From assembly GCA_031269135.1 (NCBI GenBank), contig JAISZP010000167.1:1-8850 (forward strand): 8,850 nucleotides of DNA. Direction: 5' to 3'. This DNA is from Deltaproteobacteria bacterium. Its GTDB lineage: Bacteria; Desulfobacterota; Desulfarculia; Adiutricales; Adiutricaceae. Below are positions 1 through 6,022 of the stretch, piece after piece (the first letter of the stretch is position 1; every line of letters begins with the position of its first letter). Under the pieces are notes generated by a model that did no database searches, was not told the DNA's origin, and was given only the letters and a program-made list of their open reading frames with translations. Both the position numbers and the translations under genes were made by a program.

Positions 1-77
1 GTAGGCGCCAGGCAAGGCTAAGCTAGGATAGCTAGGTTAGACCATGCTGAGATAGGCAAGGCTAAGCTGTTCCATGC

Positions 78-101
78 TAGGGTAGGGTAGGGTAGGGTAG
101 G
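78..101 (+). repeat. TAGGG pentamer run forming a G-quadruplex motif
   Basis: Four perfect TAGGG copies (78-97) are followed by TAGG. This places four GGG tracts (80-82, 85-87, 90-92, 95-97) separated by TA loops only, a textbook intramolecular G-quadruplex pattern on the + strand. It lies about 225 nt before the dotM-like start. Whether it folds or matters in vivo is unknown. Confidence 0.85.
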
Positions 102-190
102 TTGGTTAGGATAAGTAGCCCATGCTGGGACAGGCTAGGCGCCAGGCAAAGATCTGCTAGGCCATGCCGACGCAGGCTGACCTGGGCCGG

Positions 191-245
191 TTCAATTCAA
201 TTCAATTCAATTCAATTCAATTCAGGTCAGGTCAGTTCAGCTCAG
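191..245. repeat. Eleven tandem pentamers: TTCAA x6 then NTCAG x5
   Basis: Six perfect TTCAA units (191-220) run without a break into five NTCAG units: TTCAG, GTCAG, GTCAG, TTCAG and CTCAG (221-245). The exact register over 55 bases indicates a slippage-type microsatellite whose second half has diverged. A 5-nt period cannot conserve a protein repeat, which argues that this segment is not coding. Confidence 0.9.
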
Positions 246-247
246 CC

Positions 248-307
248 CACACTAGAAGAAGCCAGACTGGAAGATGCCAGACTAGAAGAAGCCAGACTGC
301 AAGAAAC
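248..307. repeat. Four 15-nt tandem units, consensus CAGACTAGAAGAAGC
   Basis: Units lie at 248-262, 263-277, 278-292 and 293-307 and differ at only a few positions each. They end directly before the AGGAG that serves the dotM-like gene, so if a promoter lies further upstream these repeats would be transcribed as its leader. They are purine-rich (AGAAGAAG) on the + strand. Confidence 0.85.
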
Positions 308-325
308 TAGGAGATAAGATTTTAG

Positions 326-2158
326 ATGAGAAGACCCAATCATAAAGAGACCGGCTCCCCGCTGATGGTGTTATTGATCCTGATTGCCTTCTTGGTTCCC
401 GTCATTTGGCCGTTTATGCTCAAGGCCCACAGTTCCGTAGTGTCGGCGTTGGGGAAAGTTTTATCCAAACCATTACCCGCGACTTCTTCCGCTAAAGCCT
501 TGAAGGCTTTCTTGAACGAGGCCCAGACTCTCAACGAAGAGCAAGCTAAGTTGGTCATGACTATTTTAGGACTTCATTACCGATATCCGGTGCTCGTTTT
601 GACGATAGTTTTAGTGATGGTCGTAAGCCGCCTCGATCCCAGGCTCAAGTTTCAAAACGACCATACTATGGAATCGCTCCTTGAGGTGTGCGCCCATCAT
701 TTCCCATGTCTGCGTCCGATAGTGAAGACAGGACCCGTCACCAAACAACCAAACTTCGGCGGCGAGTGGGCGATAGCGGCCAGCCCGATAGAATTCGCCT
801 TAAGGCACGGATTTCTCTTAGACCCGGAAGGGAAGCCTTACCTGCTCGATGACGTGTTGGACGCTCAAACAGGTTTGGCTCTCCCAAACAATAAAGCCTG
901 GGGAGCCAAAAACAGCTTGGACCTGATTAAGTTAAGGCTGATTTTGGTAGGCCAGCTAGGACCCCTCTTTACAGGCGAGCTGGAAAGCCTGCCCGACCAT
1001 CAGCGGGCGCTGGCCGTCGCTTTCATTGCTCATTATCTGGATGAAAAAAATAGCGCCATGGAGGTTTTCGACAGTTTATCCTCTTCCTGGGACCCTAAAA
1101 CCAAGAAGGTCGATATGAAGGTAGCCGAAAAAGTGTTGATGCAGCTAAAACCAAAAGATCCGAATAAGGAGTTTTATGACCATAGCCGCTATGTAAACGT
1201 CTGGTTTATGGGGCTTTTAAAGAAAGCCCGCAGTAAAGGAGTGCTCCCTAGTTCTTTATGGATATGGCTTAGACCGACGGATCGGCTGTTGTTTTACGCT
1301 CTGAACCAGCAGGGCGCAAGGACGGCTTGGGCGGAAGCTTGCGGTCCCTTCAGTCATCTGTTGGCTGAAGAAAAAGCCGGTTACGCCTTAAGCGAACCAT
1401 CGGTGGAACTGGCGGTTGCAGGGCTTGAAAAGAGTCTTATTGACGAAGGTTGGTTGGAAGGAGTCAAAAGCCTTTTTGGCGAGGATAAATCATCTAGAAA
1501 CGCAGCTAAGGACAGCGATCGAGAATTTATTGATGAACCTGAAGATTGGCCCGATGAAGATGCCATGCTCAGTCAGCAAGAGGAGTTCAGTCGACAAGAA
1601 CTGCTAAGTCGACAACAGCAGTCCAGTCGACAACAGTCGCCCAGTCAACAAGAAAATCCCCGTCGACAAGAGAATATGGATCAAGACATGCGGACTAATG
1701 ATGACCTGAGGGCTAATGGCGAGCTGGGAACTAAAGATGCCCTGAGAACTAAAGGCGCCTTCCAGGCAGGTGACGACCCCAAGACTAACCAAAACATGCG
1801 GACTAATGATGAATCCAGCCGCAATGCGCTTGATGATCAACAAGAGATGATCGATCAAGAAATCATGATCGATCAAGAAATCATGCTCAATCAAGAAGTT
1901 TTCCTTGGTCGGAAAGACGAACTCGGCGGAAAAACATCCGCCAGACCAAATGAATCCAAGTCCAATACCAATGACAAGTCCAAGTCCAATAATAAAAACA
2001 AGCCCGATGCAAGCGCCGAACACCAAACTAAATCAACCGCCAAATCAATCGCCAAATCAGCGCCGCCTTCCAAACATAAAGGGAACCCAGCGGAAAACGA
2101 AGACGGCCCAACCGGAAAGAAACCAAAACAAAGGCCGAAAATAAAACTGAAACCTTAA
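326..2158 (+). CDS. dotM: DotM/IcmP (IncI TrbA) family type IVB secretion coupling protein with long repetitive tail
   Basis: DotM homologues sit in the inner membrane and, with the DotL-type ATPase, form the coupling complex that passes substrates to type IVB secretion or IncI-type conjugation channels. The product is 610 residues. It has a short N-terminus, a first membrane helix at about residues 14-34, a periplasmic segment, a second helix at about 87-101 (YPVLVLTIVLVMVVS), and then a cytoplasmic domain. The family signature is clear at residues 314-348: a W-L-R-P-x-D-R segment (W314, D319, R320), then LFYALNQQGARTAWAEA and GPFSH. The familiar core ends near residue 385, about the usual family length. 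The remaining 225 residues are polar, hexapeptide-repetitive and Lys/Pro-rich at the end, and look disordered. The start at 326 uses AGGAG at 309-313, a rather long 12-nt spacing; Met14 (365) is an alternative. The identification rests on recalled family motifs, not a search. Confidence 0.82.
   Translation: MRRPNHKETGSPLMVLLILIAFLVPVIWPFMLKAHSSVVSALGKVLSKPLPATSSAKALKAFLNEAQTLNEEQAKLVMTILGLHYRYPVLVLTIVLVMVVSRLDPRLKFQNDHTMESLLEVCAHHFPCLRPIVKTGPVTKQPNFGGEWAIAASPIEFALRHGFLLDPEGKPYLLDDVLDAQTGLALPNNKAWGAKNSLDLIKLRLILVGQLGPLFTGELESLPDHQRALAVAFIAHYLDEKNSAMEVFDSLSSSWDPKTKKVDMKVAEKVLMQLKPKDPNKEFYDHSRYVNVWFMGLLKKARSKGVLPSSLWIWLRPTDRLLFYALNQQGARTAWAEACGPFSHLLAEEKAGYALSEPSVELAVAGLEKSLIDEGWLEGVKSLFGEDKSSRNAAKDSDREFIDEPEDWPDEDAMLSQQEEFSRQELLSRQQQSSRQQSPSQQENPRRQENMDQDMRTNDDLRANGELGTKDALRTKGAFQAGDDPKTNQNMRTNDESSRNALDDQQEMIDQEIMIDQEIMLNQEVFLGRKDELGGKTSARPNESKSNTNDKSKSNNKNKPDASAEHQTKSTAKSIAKSAPPSKHKGNPAENEDGPTGKKPKQRPKIKLKP
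1571..1912 (+). repeat. Three successive families of 18-nt (hexapeptide) repeats in the DotM-like tail
   Basis: The first family has six 18-nt units at 1571-1678 (SQQEEF, SRQELL, SRQQQS, SRQQSP, SQQENP, RRQENM). After a 6-nt step come seven units at 1685-1810 (DMRTND, DLRANG, ELGTKD, ALRTKG, AFQAGD, DPKTNQ, NMRTND). A third family occupies 1841-1912 (QEMIDQ, EIMIDQ, EIMLNQ, EVFLGR). The consensus differs between families but the period is always 18 nt and always in frame. The encoded segment is hydrophilic and lies beyond the conserved DotM domain. Confidence 0.85.
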
Positions 2159-2310
2159 GGTCAATTATACGATTTATACTTAAAAATTATTTAATTACAT
2201 GAAGTTTATTTATAAATGGCATATGTAATCAAATTTTGTCAGTAGCCGGTTGCATAAACCGATTAAGCTCGATATGACTTGTCGTCCGGCTGCTTATTAT
2301 GGAGGAATAA
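2159..2310 (+). promoter_or_regulatory. AT-rich spacer with possible leader hairpin before the 95-residue gene
   Basis: The first 80 bases are strongly AT-rich (for example TTTATACTTAAAAATTATTT), unlike the flanking genes, and would suit a promoter, though I find no convincing -35/-10 pair. AGCCGG at 2244-2249 can pair with CCGGCT at 2286-2291, ending 9 nt before the GGAGG ribosome binding site (2301-2305). A smaller CGGTT/AACCG stem (2247-2251 with 2257-2261) competes for the same bases. This could be a translational control element, but the stems are short. No T-tract terminator for the upstream gene is visible. Confidence 0.3.
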
Positions 2311-2598
2311 GTGTTTTTTAGGAAAAAAAACCCCTTTGTCTTTAAAGCGTTAGAGGTCGAACAAAGGTTTAACGAAAACCCTTTGGCGGTTGTCGAGGTC
2401 GATCGACAAACAGCTGAATTTATGGGCGCCTTTCAAGAGGATGCGGTCACGTTGGACGACTTTCCCAATGCCGAACCCGGCGCTCTGGATTGGTTTTTCA
2501 CTGGGACTGACGGATCCAAAGAAGGCGCGAGGCGGCGCTCATTAGGAGTTCTGAAAGAGTCCGGCAAAAAGGACGGGAAATATGGAAAAGTTCAATAA
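2311..2598 (+). CDS. Small 95-residue protein of unknown function
   Basis: I do not recognise this family. The start is GTG at 2311, preceded by a strong GGAGG at 2301-2305 with 5-nt spacing, and this decides the start. The N-terminus is basic (FFRKKNPF). A mixed, probably folded part follows to about residue 65, with acidic stretches (VTLDDFPNAEPGALDWFF), and the last 25 residues are Lys/Arg/Gly-rich and probably flexible. There is no signal peptide, membrane helix or Cys motif. Its end overlaps the ArdC-like start by 17 nt, which implies translational coupling, so it could be a partner of that protein or an accessory DNA-transfer factor. Unlike its neighbours it contains no tandem repeats. 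The strong ribosome binding site and the overlap make it a likely real gene. Confidence 0.7.
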   Translation: MFFRKKNPFVFKALEVEQRFNENPLAVVEVDRQTAEFMGAFQEDAVTLDDFPNAEPGALDWFFTGTDGSKEGARRRSLGVLKESGKKDGKYGKVQ

Positions 2599-5098
2599 AA
2601 GCAATATCGCGCACACTCAGCGCCGGGATTATGTCCCCACAATCATCGAGCAGATGAAAAACCATAAGGCGCCCTGGCAAAGACCCTGGTCTTCCGAGGA
2701 AAGCGGGGCTCCCTTCAATCCTGTATCTAACGCAATCTACAAATCCTTTAATCGACTGATACTGTCGACGGCTAATTTTGAAGATCCCAGATGGATGACC
2801 CGTTTGCAGGCCGGACAGTTGAATTTGCGTTTAAAGGAACAATCTTCATCTCAACAATTGGAATTTTGGCGGTGGAGCAACGAGGCTGCGATGCGCGACG
2901 GCAGAGGCAACATCGTCAAAGATAGGAATGGAAACCCCGTGATTATGAATTTGTCTTTGATAAAACCTCAGATTCGCCGTTTTGAAGTCTTCAATCTCAG
3001 CCAAATGGAGGCGCCCGCAGGGGCGGCGCTCGCGCCGTGGCGGAGAACTCGAAACAAATATGCGCCGGTCGAGTTGGTGGAGACGATCATTGAAAAAAGC
3101 AAGGCGGCCATCAACTTCCTCAAGGTCGACAAAGCCTCTTACGATCTCTACAAGGATGTGATCATCACCCCTCCGAAGAGCGATTTTTCCAATCACTCGG
3201 AGTATTACTCCACCATTCTTCACGAACTGGCCCATTGGACCAGACACCCCTCCCGTTTAGGCCGCGATTCGGGAAAGGTGGGAGATCGCCGCTACGCCCA
3301 GGAAGAACTTCGGGTCGAGATCGCCGCTTGGATGCTTTGTCAGGATCTTGGTTTAGACTTTGTCCCAGAAAACAGCGACGCCTACATTTCCGATTGGATA
3401 AAGATTTTTAACGACGATCCGACTGAGATTGCGAAGGCTTGCTTAGATGCGGAAAGGATAAGGGACTTTCTTTCAGGATATGCCCCGAAGCAGGAGATGG
3501 AGGCAAGCGACGGCGAACAAATATTCGCCGTAAACCCAATAGCCGTCCCGGACCAAATAGCCGCCAACGACCAAATAGGCGTCTCAAACCAAATAGTTGT
3601 CCCGGAGCGAATAGTCGTCCCGGAGCAAATAACCGTCATAGACCAGGCAGCTGTCGCAGAGCAAATAGTCGTCGCGGAGCAAATAACCGTCATAAACCAG
3701 GTAGCTGTCGCAGAGCAAATAGCTGTCATAGACCAGGTAGCTGCCGCAGAGCAAATAGTCGTCCCAGACCAGGTAGCCGTCATAGACCAAATAAGCGTTT
3801 CGCAGCAGCCCGGCGCAGCTGCGCAAATAAGTGAGCCGGTCCTGGTAGGCGAGGCCGCTCAGTTAGCCGACGTCGCTCAGTTAAGCGAGCCGACTCAGTT
3901 AGGTGAAGTCGCTCAGCTAAGCGAGGCAACTCAGTTATCCGGCGCAGTTCAGCCGCAACCGGCTCTATCAGTGGCTTCCGGGCAAATAGGCGATGTCGCG
4001 ACTGGCGCTTTCGGCTCGGCGCCGGAGGTTTCCGACAGCAGCCTCAAAAGCTCTGAAGCTAGTTCCGACGCTCCCGCGAAGGCCCAGCCGATTAGTGACG
4101 GCAATAGTCCCTGCGCCGACTGTCAAGACGGCTTCGACAATGGGCCTCAAGCGCCGGACTTTACCCAAAAGAGGCTGCGTCTCGTCAATAAAATTTTAGG
4201 TCTAATCGGACAACCCGGTCTCTGCGACGGCGGAGAGTCACGATGGAATTCAGTCGTAACCACTGTTCAAGAAACCAGAAAAGAACCTTGGGCGCAGGAT
4301 ATCGGTTTTTTAAACTTTTTAGGCGAGGTCGAGAGGATCTCCGACTGTGAACTCTCTCTCTACCACCGAAGCTCCAACCAGGTTTTTCCGACCACCCAGG
4401 AAAGAGAGATAGGGGTCATCAACGGTCTTTTGCTGATCGTCGCGGCGGCGAGAGAACTCGATTACCAAGGGATTTTGTTTCCCAAAGCCGATCCCGCCAA
4501 GCCTCTCTTCGAGGCGTATTCGCTTATCAAAGACGCCCAAGACCCTGGCCGGTCAATTCGGTTCATGTGTTGCGGCAGGGCGGTGGTCTCGCACCGTCGG
4601 TGCGAAGAGGGAGAAACGCCGATGGCCGGGGTTGTGGTGAGAAGTTCCGACAGGTGCGCGGTATTGATCACAAGATCCCCTCAAAACGCCGCCGAGCTGG
4701 CTCAGGCTCTGAATTCTTCGGAATCGCCGCTTCTGACGACCAAAAGGGAGTATTGGCAAGATAAGCTCTGCAAAGGCTCGATCAAATCGAAGATTGCGTC
4801 AAACAACCACCCTGTTCCTACCGCCGGTGAAGTGGAGGCCATAAGTCAAAGGATCATAGAGCGTAATTTAAGGCGATCCAAGGGAGAAGACGTAAGCGAT
4901 CCATTATTCGGTTCTCAGTTTCCTCATATTAAAGGCGTATCTCCGGACGAATCGTCCCAGCAGGTGACGGTGGAGAACCTGCGTAAGATTAGGCAGGAGC
5001 AAGAGGCAGTCCCAAGCAGTAAGAAACCGGCAAATAGGAAAGCCAAGAATTCGCCGCCCGAGCAGGCGAACCTTCTGAAGGTCAAGCAAAGCGGTTAA
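2582..5098 (+). CDS. ArdC-like antirestriction protein: ssDNA-binding domain plus zincin metallopeptidase, with repeat linker and novel C-terminal region
   Basis: ArdC-family proteins protect incoming conjugative DNA and combine an N-terminal single-strand DNA-binding domain (DUF1738) with a zincin-like metallopeptidase domain. Here residues 18-100 match the N-domain pattern: APWQRPW at 30-36, an N-P-V-S-N-A-I-Y stretch at 46-53, DPRWMTRLQA at 68-77, and LEFW at 93-96. RRFEVFNLSQ follows at 132-141. The zinc site is HELAHW (H214, E215, H218), with YAQEELRVEIAAWML downstream supplying a Glu ligand (E242 or E246). The zincin is therefore intact on sequence grounds. The family usually ends near residue 300; this protein has 838. 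Residues 312-455 are 24 hexapeptide repeats, about 456-525 a low-complexity linker with C511-x2-C514, and about 526-838 a region I cannot assign (C663, C664, H671 and C674 are a possible metal cluster). The start overlaps the previous gene by 17 nt and has GGACGGGA upstream. Confidence 0.82.
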   Translation: MEKFNKSNIAHTQRRDYVPTIIEQMKNHKAPWQRPWSSEESGAPFNPVSNAIYKSFNRLILSTANFEDPRWMTRLQAGQLNLRLKEQSSSQQLEFWRWSNEAAMRDGRGNIVKDRNGNPVIMNLSLIKPQIRRFEVFNLSQMEAPAGAALAPWRRTRNKYAPVELVETIIEKSKAAINFLKVDKASYDLYKDVIITPPKSDFSNHSEYYSTILHELAHWTRHPSRLGRDSGKVGDRRYAQEELRVEIAAWMLCQDLGLDFVPENSDAYISDWIKIFNDDPTEIAKACLDAERIRDFLSGYAPKQEMEASDGEQIFAVNPIAVPDQIAANDQIGVSNQIVVPERIVVPEQITVIDQAAVAEQIVVAEQITVINQVAVAEQIAVIDQVAAAEQIVVPDQVAVIDQISVSQQPGAAAQISEPVLVGEAAQLADVAQLSEPTQLGEVAQLSEATQLSGAVQPQPALSVASGQIGDVATGAFGSAPEVSDSSLKSSEASSDAPAKAQPISDGNSPCADCQDGFDNGPQAPDFTQKRLRLVNKILGLIGQPGLCDGGESRWNSVVTTVQETRKEPWAQDIGFLNFLGEVERISDCELSLYHRSSNQVFPTTQEREIGVINGLLLIVAAARELDYQGILFPKADPAKPLFEAYSLIKDAQDPGRSIRFMCCGRAVVSHRRCEEGETPMAGVVVRSSDRCAVLITRSPQNAAELAQALNSSESPLLTTKREYWQDKLCKGSIKSKIASNNHPVPTAGEVEAISQRIIERNLRRSKGEDVSDPLFGSQFPHIKGVSPDESSQQVTVENLRKIRQEQEAVPSSKKPANRKAKNSPPEQANLLKVKQSG
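3515..3946 (+). repeat. 24 tandem 18-nt units (hexapeptide repeats) within the ArdC-like gene
   Basis: Units keep exact register over 432 bases. The first 16 follow an (E/D)QI(A/V)Vx pattern (EQITVI, DQVAVA-like, EQIVVP) and the last units become AQLSEP, TQLGEV, AQLSEA, TQLSGA. Copies differ at several bases, mostly with conservative protein changes: Gln2 and the aliphatic position 3 are nearly invariant. This suggests selection on the protein as well as slippage. The alternation of aliphatic and polar residues could build a repetitive beta-type solenoid or an extended stalk between the zincin and the C-terminal region. Because the units lack stop codons in other frames, long shadow frames appear on both strands here. 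Confidence 0.9.
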
Positions 5099-5149
5099 AG
5101 CCCCAGCTGCAGGCCCAGCAAAAAGCCTAGCTACAGGCCCAGCTTACGC
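5099..5149. repeat. Imperfect direct repeat of about 25 nt after the ArdC-like stop codon
   Basis: Two similar copies follow the stop codon. The first runs from 5099 (AGCCCCAGCTGCAGGCCCAGC) and the second from about 5125 (AGCCTAGCTACAGGCCCAGC); both share CAGGCCCAGC. Weak AAGC/GCTT pairing around the second copy is possible, but no T-run follows closely enough for a confident terminator. Confidence 0.6.
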
Positions 5150-5182
5150 ATGTCTCGTTTTGTTTATGGCTTGATTGTTTTT

Positions 5183-5296
5183 CTTGCAAGCATTTTCTTG
5201 AAAATATTCTCTTGCAAGCATTCTCTTGCAAGCACTTTTCTTGCAAATATTTTCTTGCAAAGATTCTTTTGCAAGCATTTTCCTGCAAGCGTTTTT
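5183..5296. repeat. Eight 14-nt iteron-like units around the palindrome CTTGCAAG
   Basis: The consensus unit is CTTGCAAGCATTTT. The 8-nt core starts at 5183, 5197, 5211, 5225, 5240, 5254, 5268 and 5282, so spacing is 14 nt throughout except one 15-nt step. Three cores are perfect CTTGCAAG, which is its own reverse complement; the others differ by one or two bases (CTTGAAAA, CTTGCAAA twice, TTTGCAAG, CCTGCAAG). A degenerate ninth copy may precede at about 5170. The period is not a multiple of three, so the array is unlikely to be coding. It resembles a binding-site array (plasmid iterons, partition or transfer sites), but in a window this rich in repeats it could equally be neutral. Confidence 0.85.
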
Positions 5297-5483
5297 TTCA
5301 TATACTTTCCGTCAATAATCTGTTTTGACGTTAAACGGCTCTGCTATCTTTCGGCATTATTGTTTTTCGGCTTTGTTGTTTTTTTCATCGTTGTTATTTT
5401 GTTGTCTTTGGCGATTTTTTAGCTGTTATTGAGTATAAAATCATATAATTAAATAGTATTGAATTTATAATGTTTGAAAAGAG
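5297..5483. other. T-rich then AT-rich non-coding spacer with weak promoter-like sequence
   Basis: No gene is supported here. Bases 5297-5420 are very T-rich on the + strand, with loose TTGTT/TTTCGG repetition and a 6-bp stem CGTCAA/TTGACG (5310-5315 with 5325-5330). Bases 5421-5475 are AT-rich and contain TATAAT at 5444-5449 and at 5466-5471. Either hexamer could be a -10 box for the downstream gene, but neither has a good -35 at 16-18 nt. The second lies just upstream of the palindrome at 5484. Confidence 0.4.
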
Positions 5484-5517
5484 AGGGCCTTTAGAAAATT
5501 CATTTTATAAAGGCCCT
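5484..5517. promoter_or_regulatory. 34-nt near-perfect palindrome in the leader of the topoisomerase-like gene
   Basis: The arms AGGGCCTTTA (5484-5493) and TAAAGGCCCT (5508-5517) are exact reverse complements. After one mismatch the inner AAAAT/ATTTT also pairs, so 15 of 17 position pairs match. In RNA this is a long hairpin. No T-run follows on the + strand, so it is not a standard terminator for upstream genes. It lies 55 nt before the start codon at 5573 and just after a TATAAT (5466-5471), a position that suits an operator or a leader-RNA control hairpin. The function is inferred from position only. Confidence 0.6.
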
Positions 5518-5572
5518 ACTTGCATAACTATCAACCCTGGCGGAATAAACAGCCGCCTTTCAAGGAACAATC

Positions 5573-6022
5573 ATGGACAAAGGTTTAATCTTCGACAAAG
5601 GCGCCATCAAAAGCAGAGGACCAATTCCGGACAAAGGCGCCATCAAGAACAAGGAAACAATCATGAACAACGGAACAGTCATGGGTAAGAGCACAATCAT
5701 GGACAAGAGAACAATCTTGAACAAAGGAACAATCATGAACAACGGGACAATCATGAACAACGGAACAATCCCGGACAAAGGCGCCATCAAGACCAAGAGA
5801 ACAATCATGGGTAAGGGCACAATCATGGACACGGAAACAATCATGAACAACGGGTCAATCATCAACAAGGGATCCAGCATGAACACGGGTTCAATCATCA
5901 ATAATGGACCAAGCATCAACAAGGGATCCAGCATGAACACGGGTTCAACCATCAACACCGGTTCAATCATCAACAAGGACTCAACCATCAATAAGGGACC
6001 AAGCATCAATAAAGGATCTTGC
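5573..6022 (+). repeat. 25 tandem 18-nt units (hexapeptide repeats) at the 5' end of the topoisomerase-like gene
   Basis: The units keep exact register for 450 bases and stop precisely at ATG 6023. Typical units are MNNGTI, MDKRTI, MGKGTI, PDKGAI, INKGSS and INKGSI. The nucleotide consensus is close to ATGAACAACGGAACAATC. Eleven of the 25 units begin with an in-frame ATG, usually preceded by a GGAACAATC-like stretch that repeats the ribosome-binding context of the first start codon. The 5' half is MNNGTI-like and the 3' half INKGSS-like, so the array diverges along its length. Confidence 0.92.

Larger units (their letters stand above)
1..325. repeat. Gene-free mosaic of short degenerate tandem and direct repeats
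   Basis: I see no supportable gene here; the one reading frame that stays open (from 102) is made of repeats and has no ribosome binding site. The first 180 bases are variants of a roughly 5-nt TAGG/GGCA unit. They contain a 15-nt direct repeat (AGGCAAGGCTAAGCT at 10-24 and 54-68), a 14-nt direct repeat (TAGGCGCCAGGCAA at 2-15 and 136-149), and CCATGCY recurring at 42, 72, 120 and 162. Separate entries cover the TAGGG run, the TTCAA/NTCAG run and the 15-nt units. Only the ribosome binding site of the next gene (AGGAG, 309-313) is an evident functional element. Confidence 0.85.

Noticed and set aside
102..317. Open frame of 71 codons through the 5' repeat mosaic
   Set aside because: It consists of pentamer and 15-nt repeats, has no ribosome binding site and matches no family I know.
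1604..2026. Minus-strand frame of 140 codons resembling a membrane protein
   Set aside because: It is antisense to the DotM-like repetitive tail. Asn/Asp/Lys-rich codons read backwards give Ile/Leu/Val, which imitates membrane helices.
3382..3834. Three further open frames on both strands over the ArdC-like repeat array
   Set aside because: Same cause: the 18-nt unit lacks stops in other frames. The zincin frame continues on both sides with family motifs upstream, so it is the real one.
5183..5296. CRISPR array
   Set aside because: Units are 14 nt and contiguous, with no unique spacers of 25-40 nt, and no cas gene is present.
5310..5350. Promoter with TTGACG as -35 box
   Set aside because: The only -10-like hexamer (TATCTT, 5345-5350) is 14 nt away, outside the usual 16-18 nt spacing.
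5150..5422. Open frame of 90 codons encoding a hydrophobic, Phe-rich peptide
   Set aside because: It has no ribosome binding site, its composition follows from T-rich DNA, and it spans a 14-nt array whose period would change frame at every unit, so no protein repeat is conserved.
5484..5517. Rho-independent terminator for the upstream gene
   Set aside because: The stem is strong but ACTTGCATAAC follows on the + strand, not a T-run, and it lies almost 400 nt after the ArdC-like stop codon.
5573..6022. Diversity-generating or surface-antigen repeat cassette
   Set aside because: There is no reverse transcriptase, template repeat or signal peptide; the array belongs to a protein with a cytoplasmic DNA-enzyme fold.
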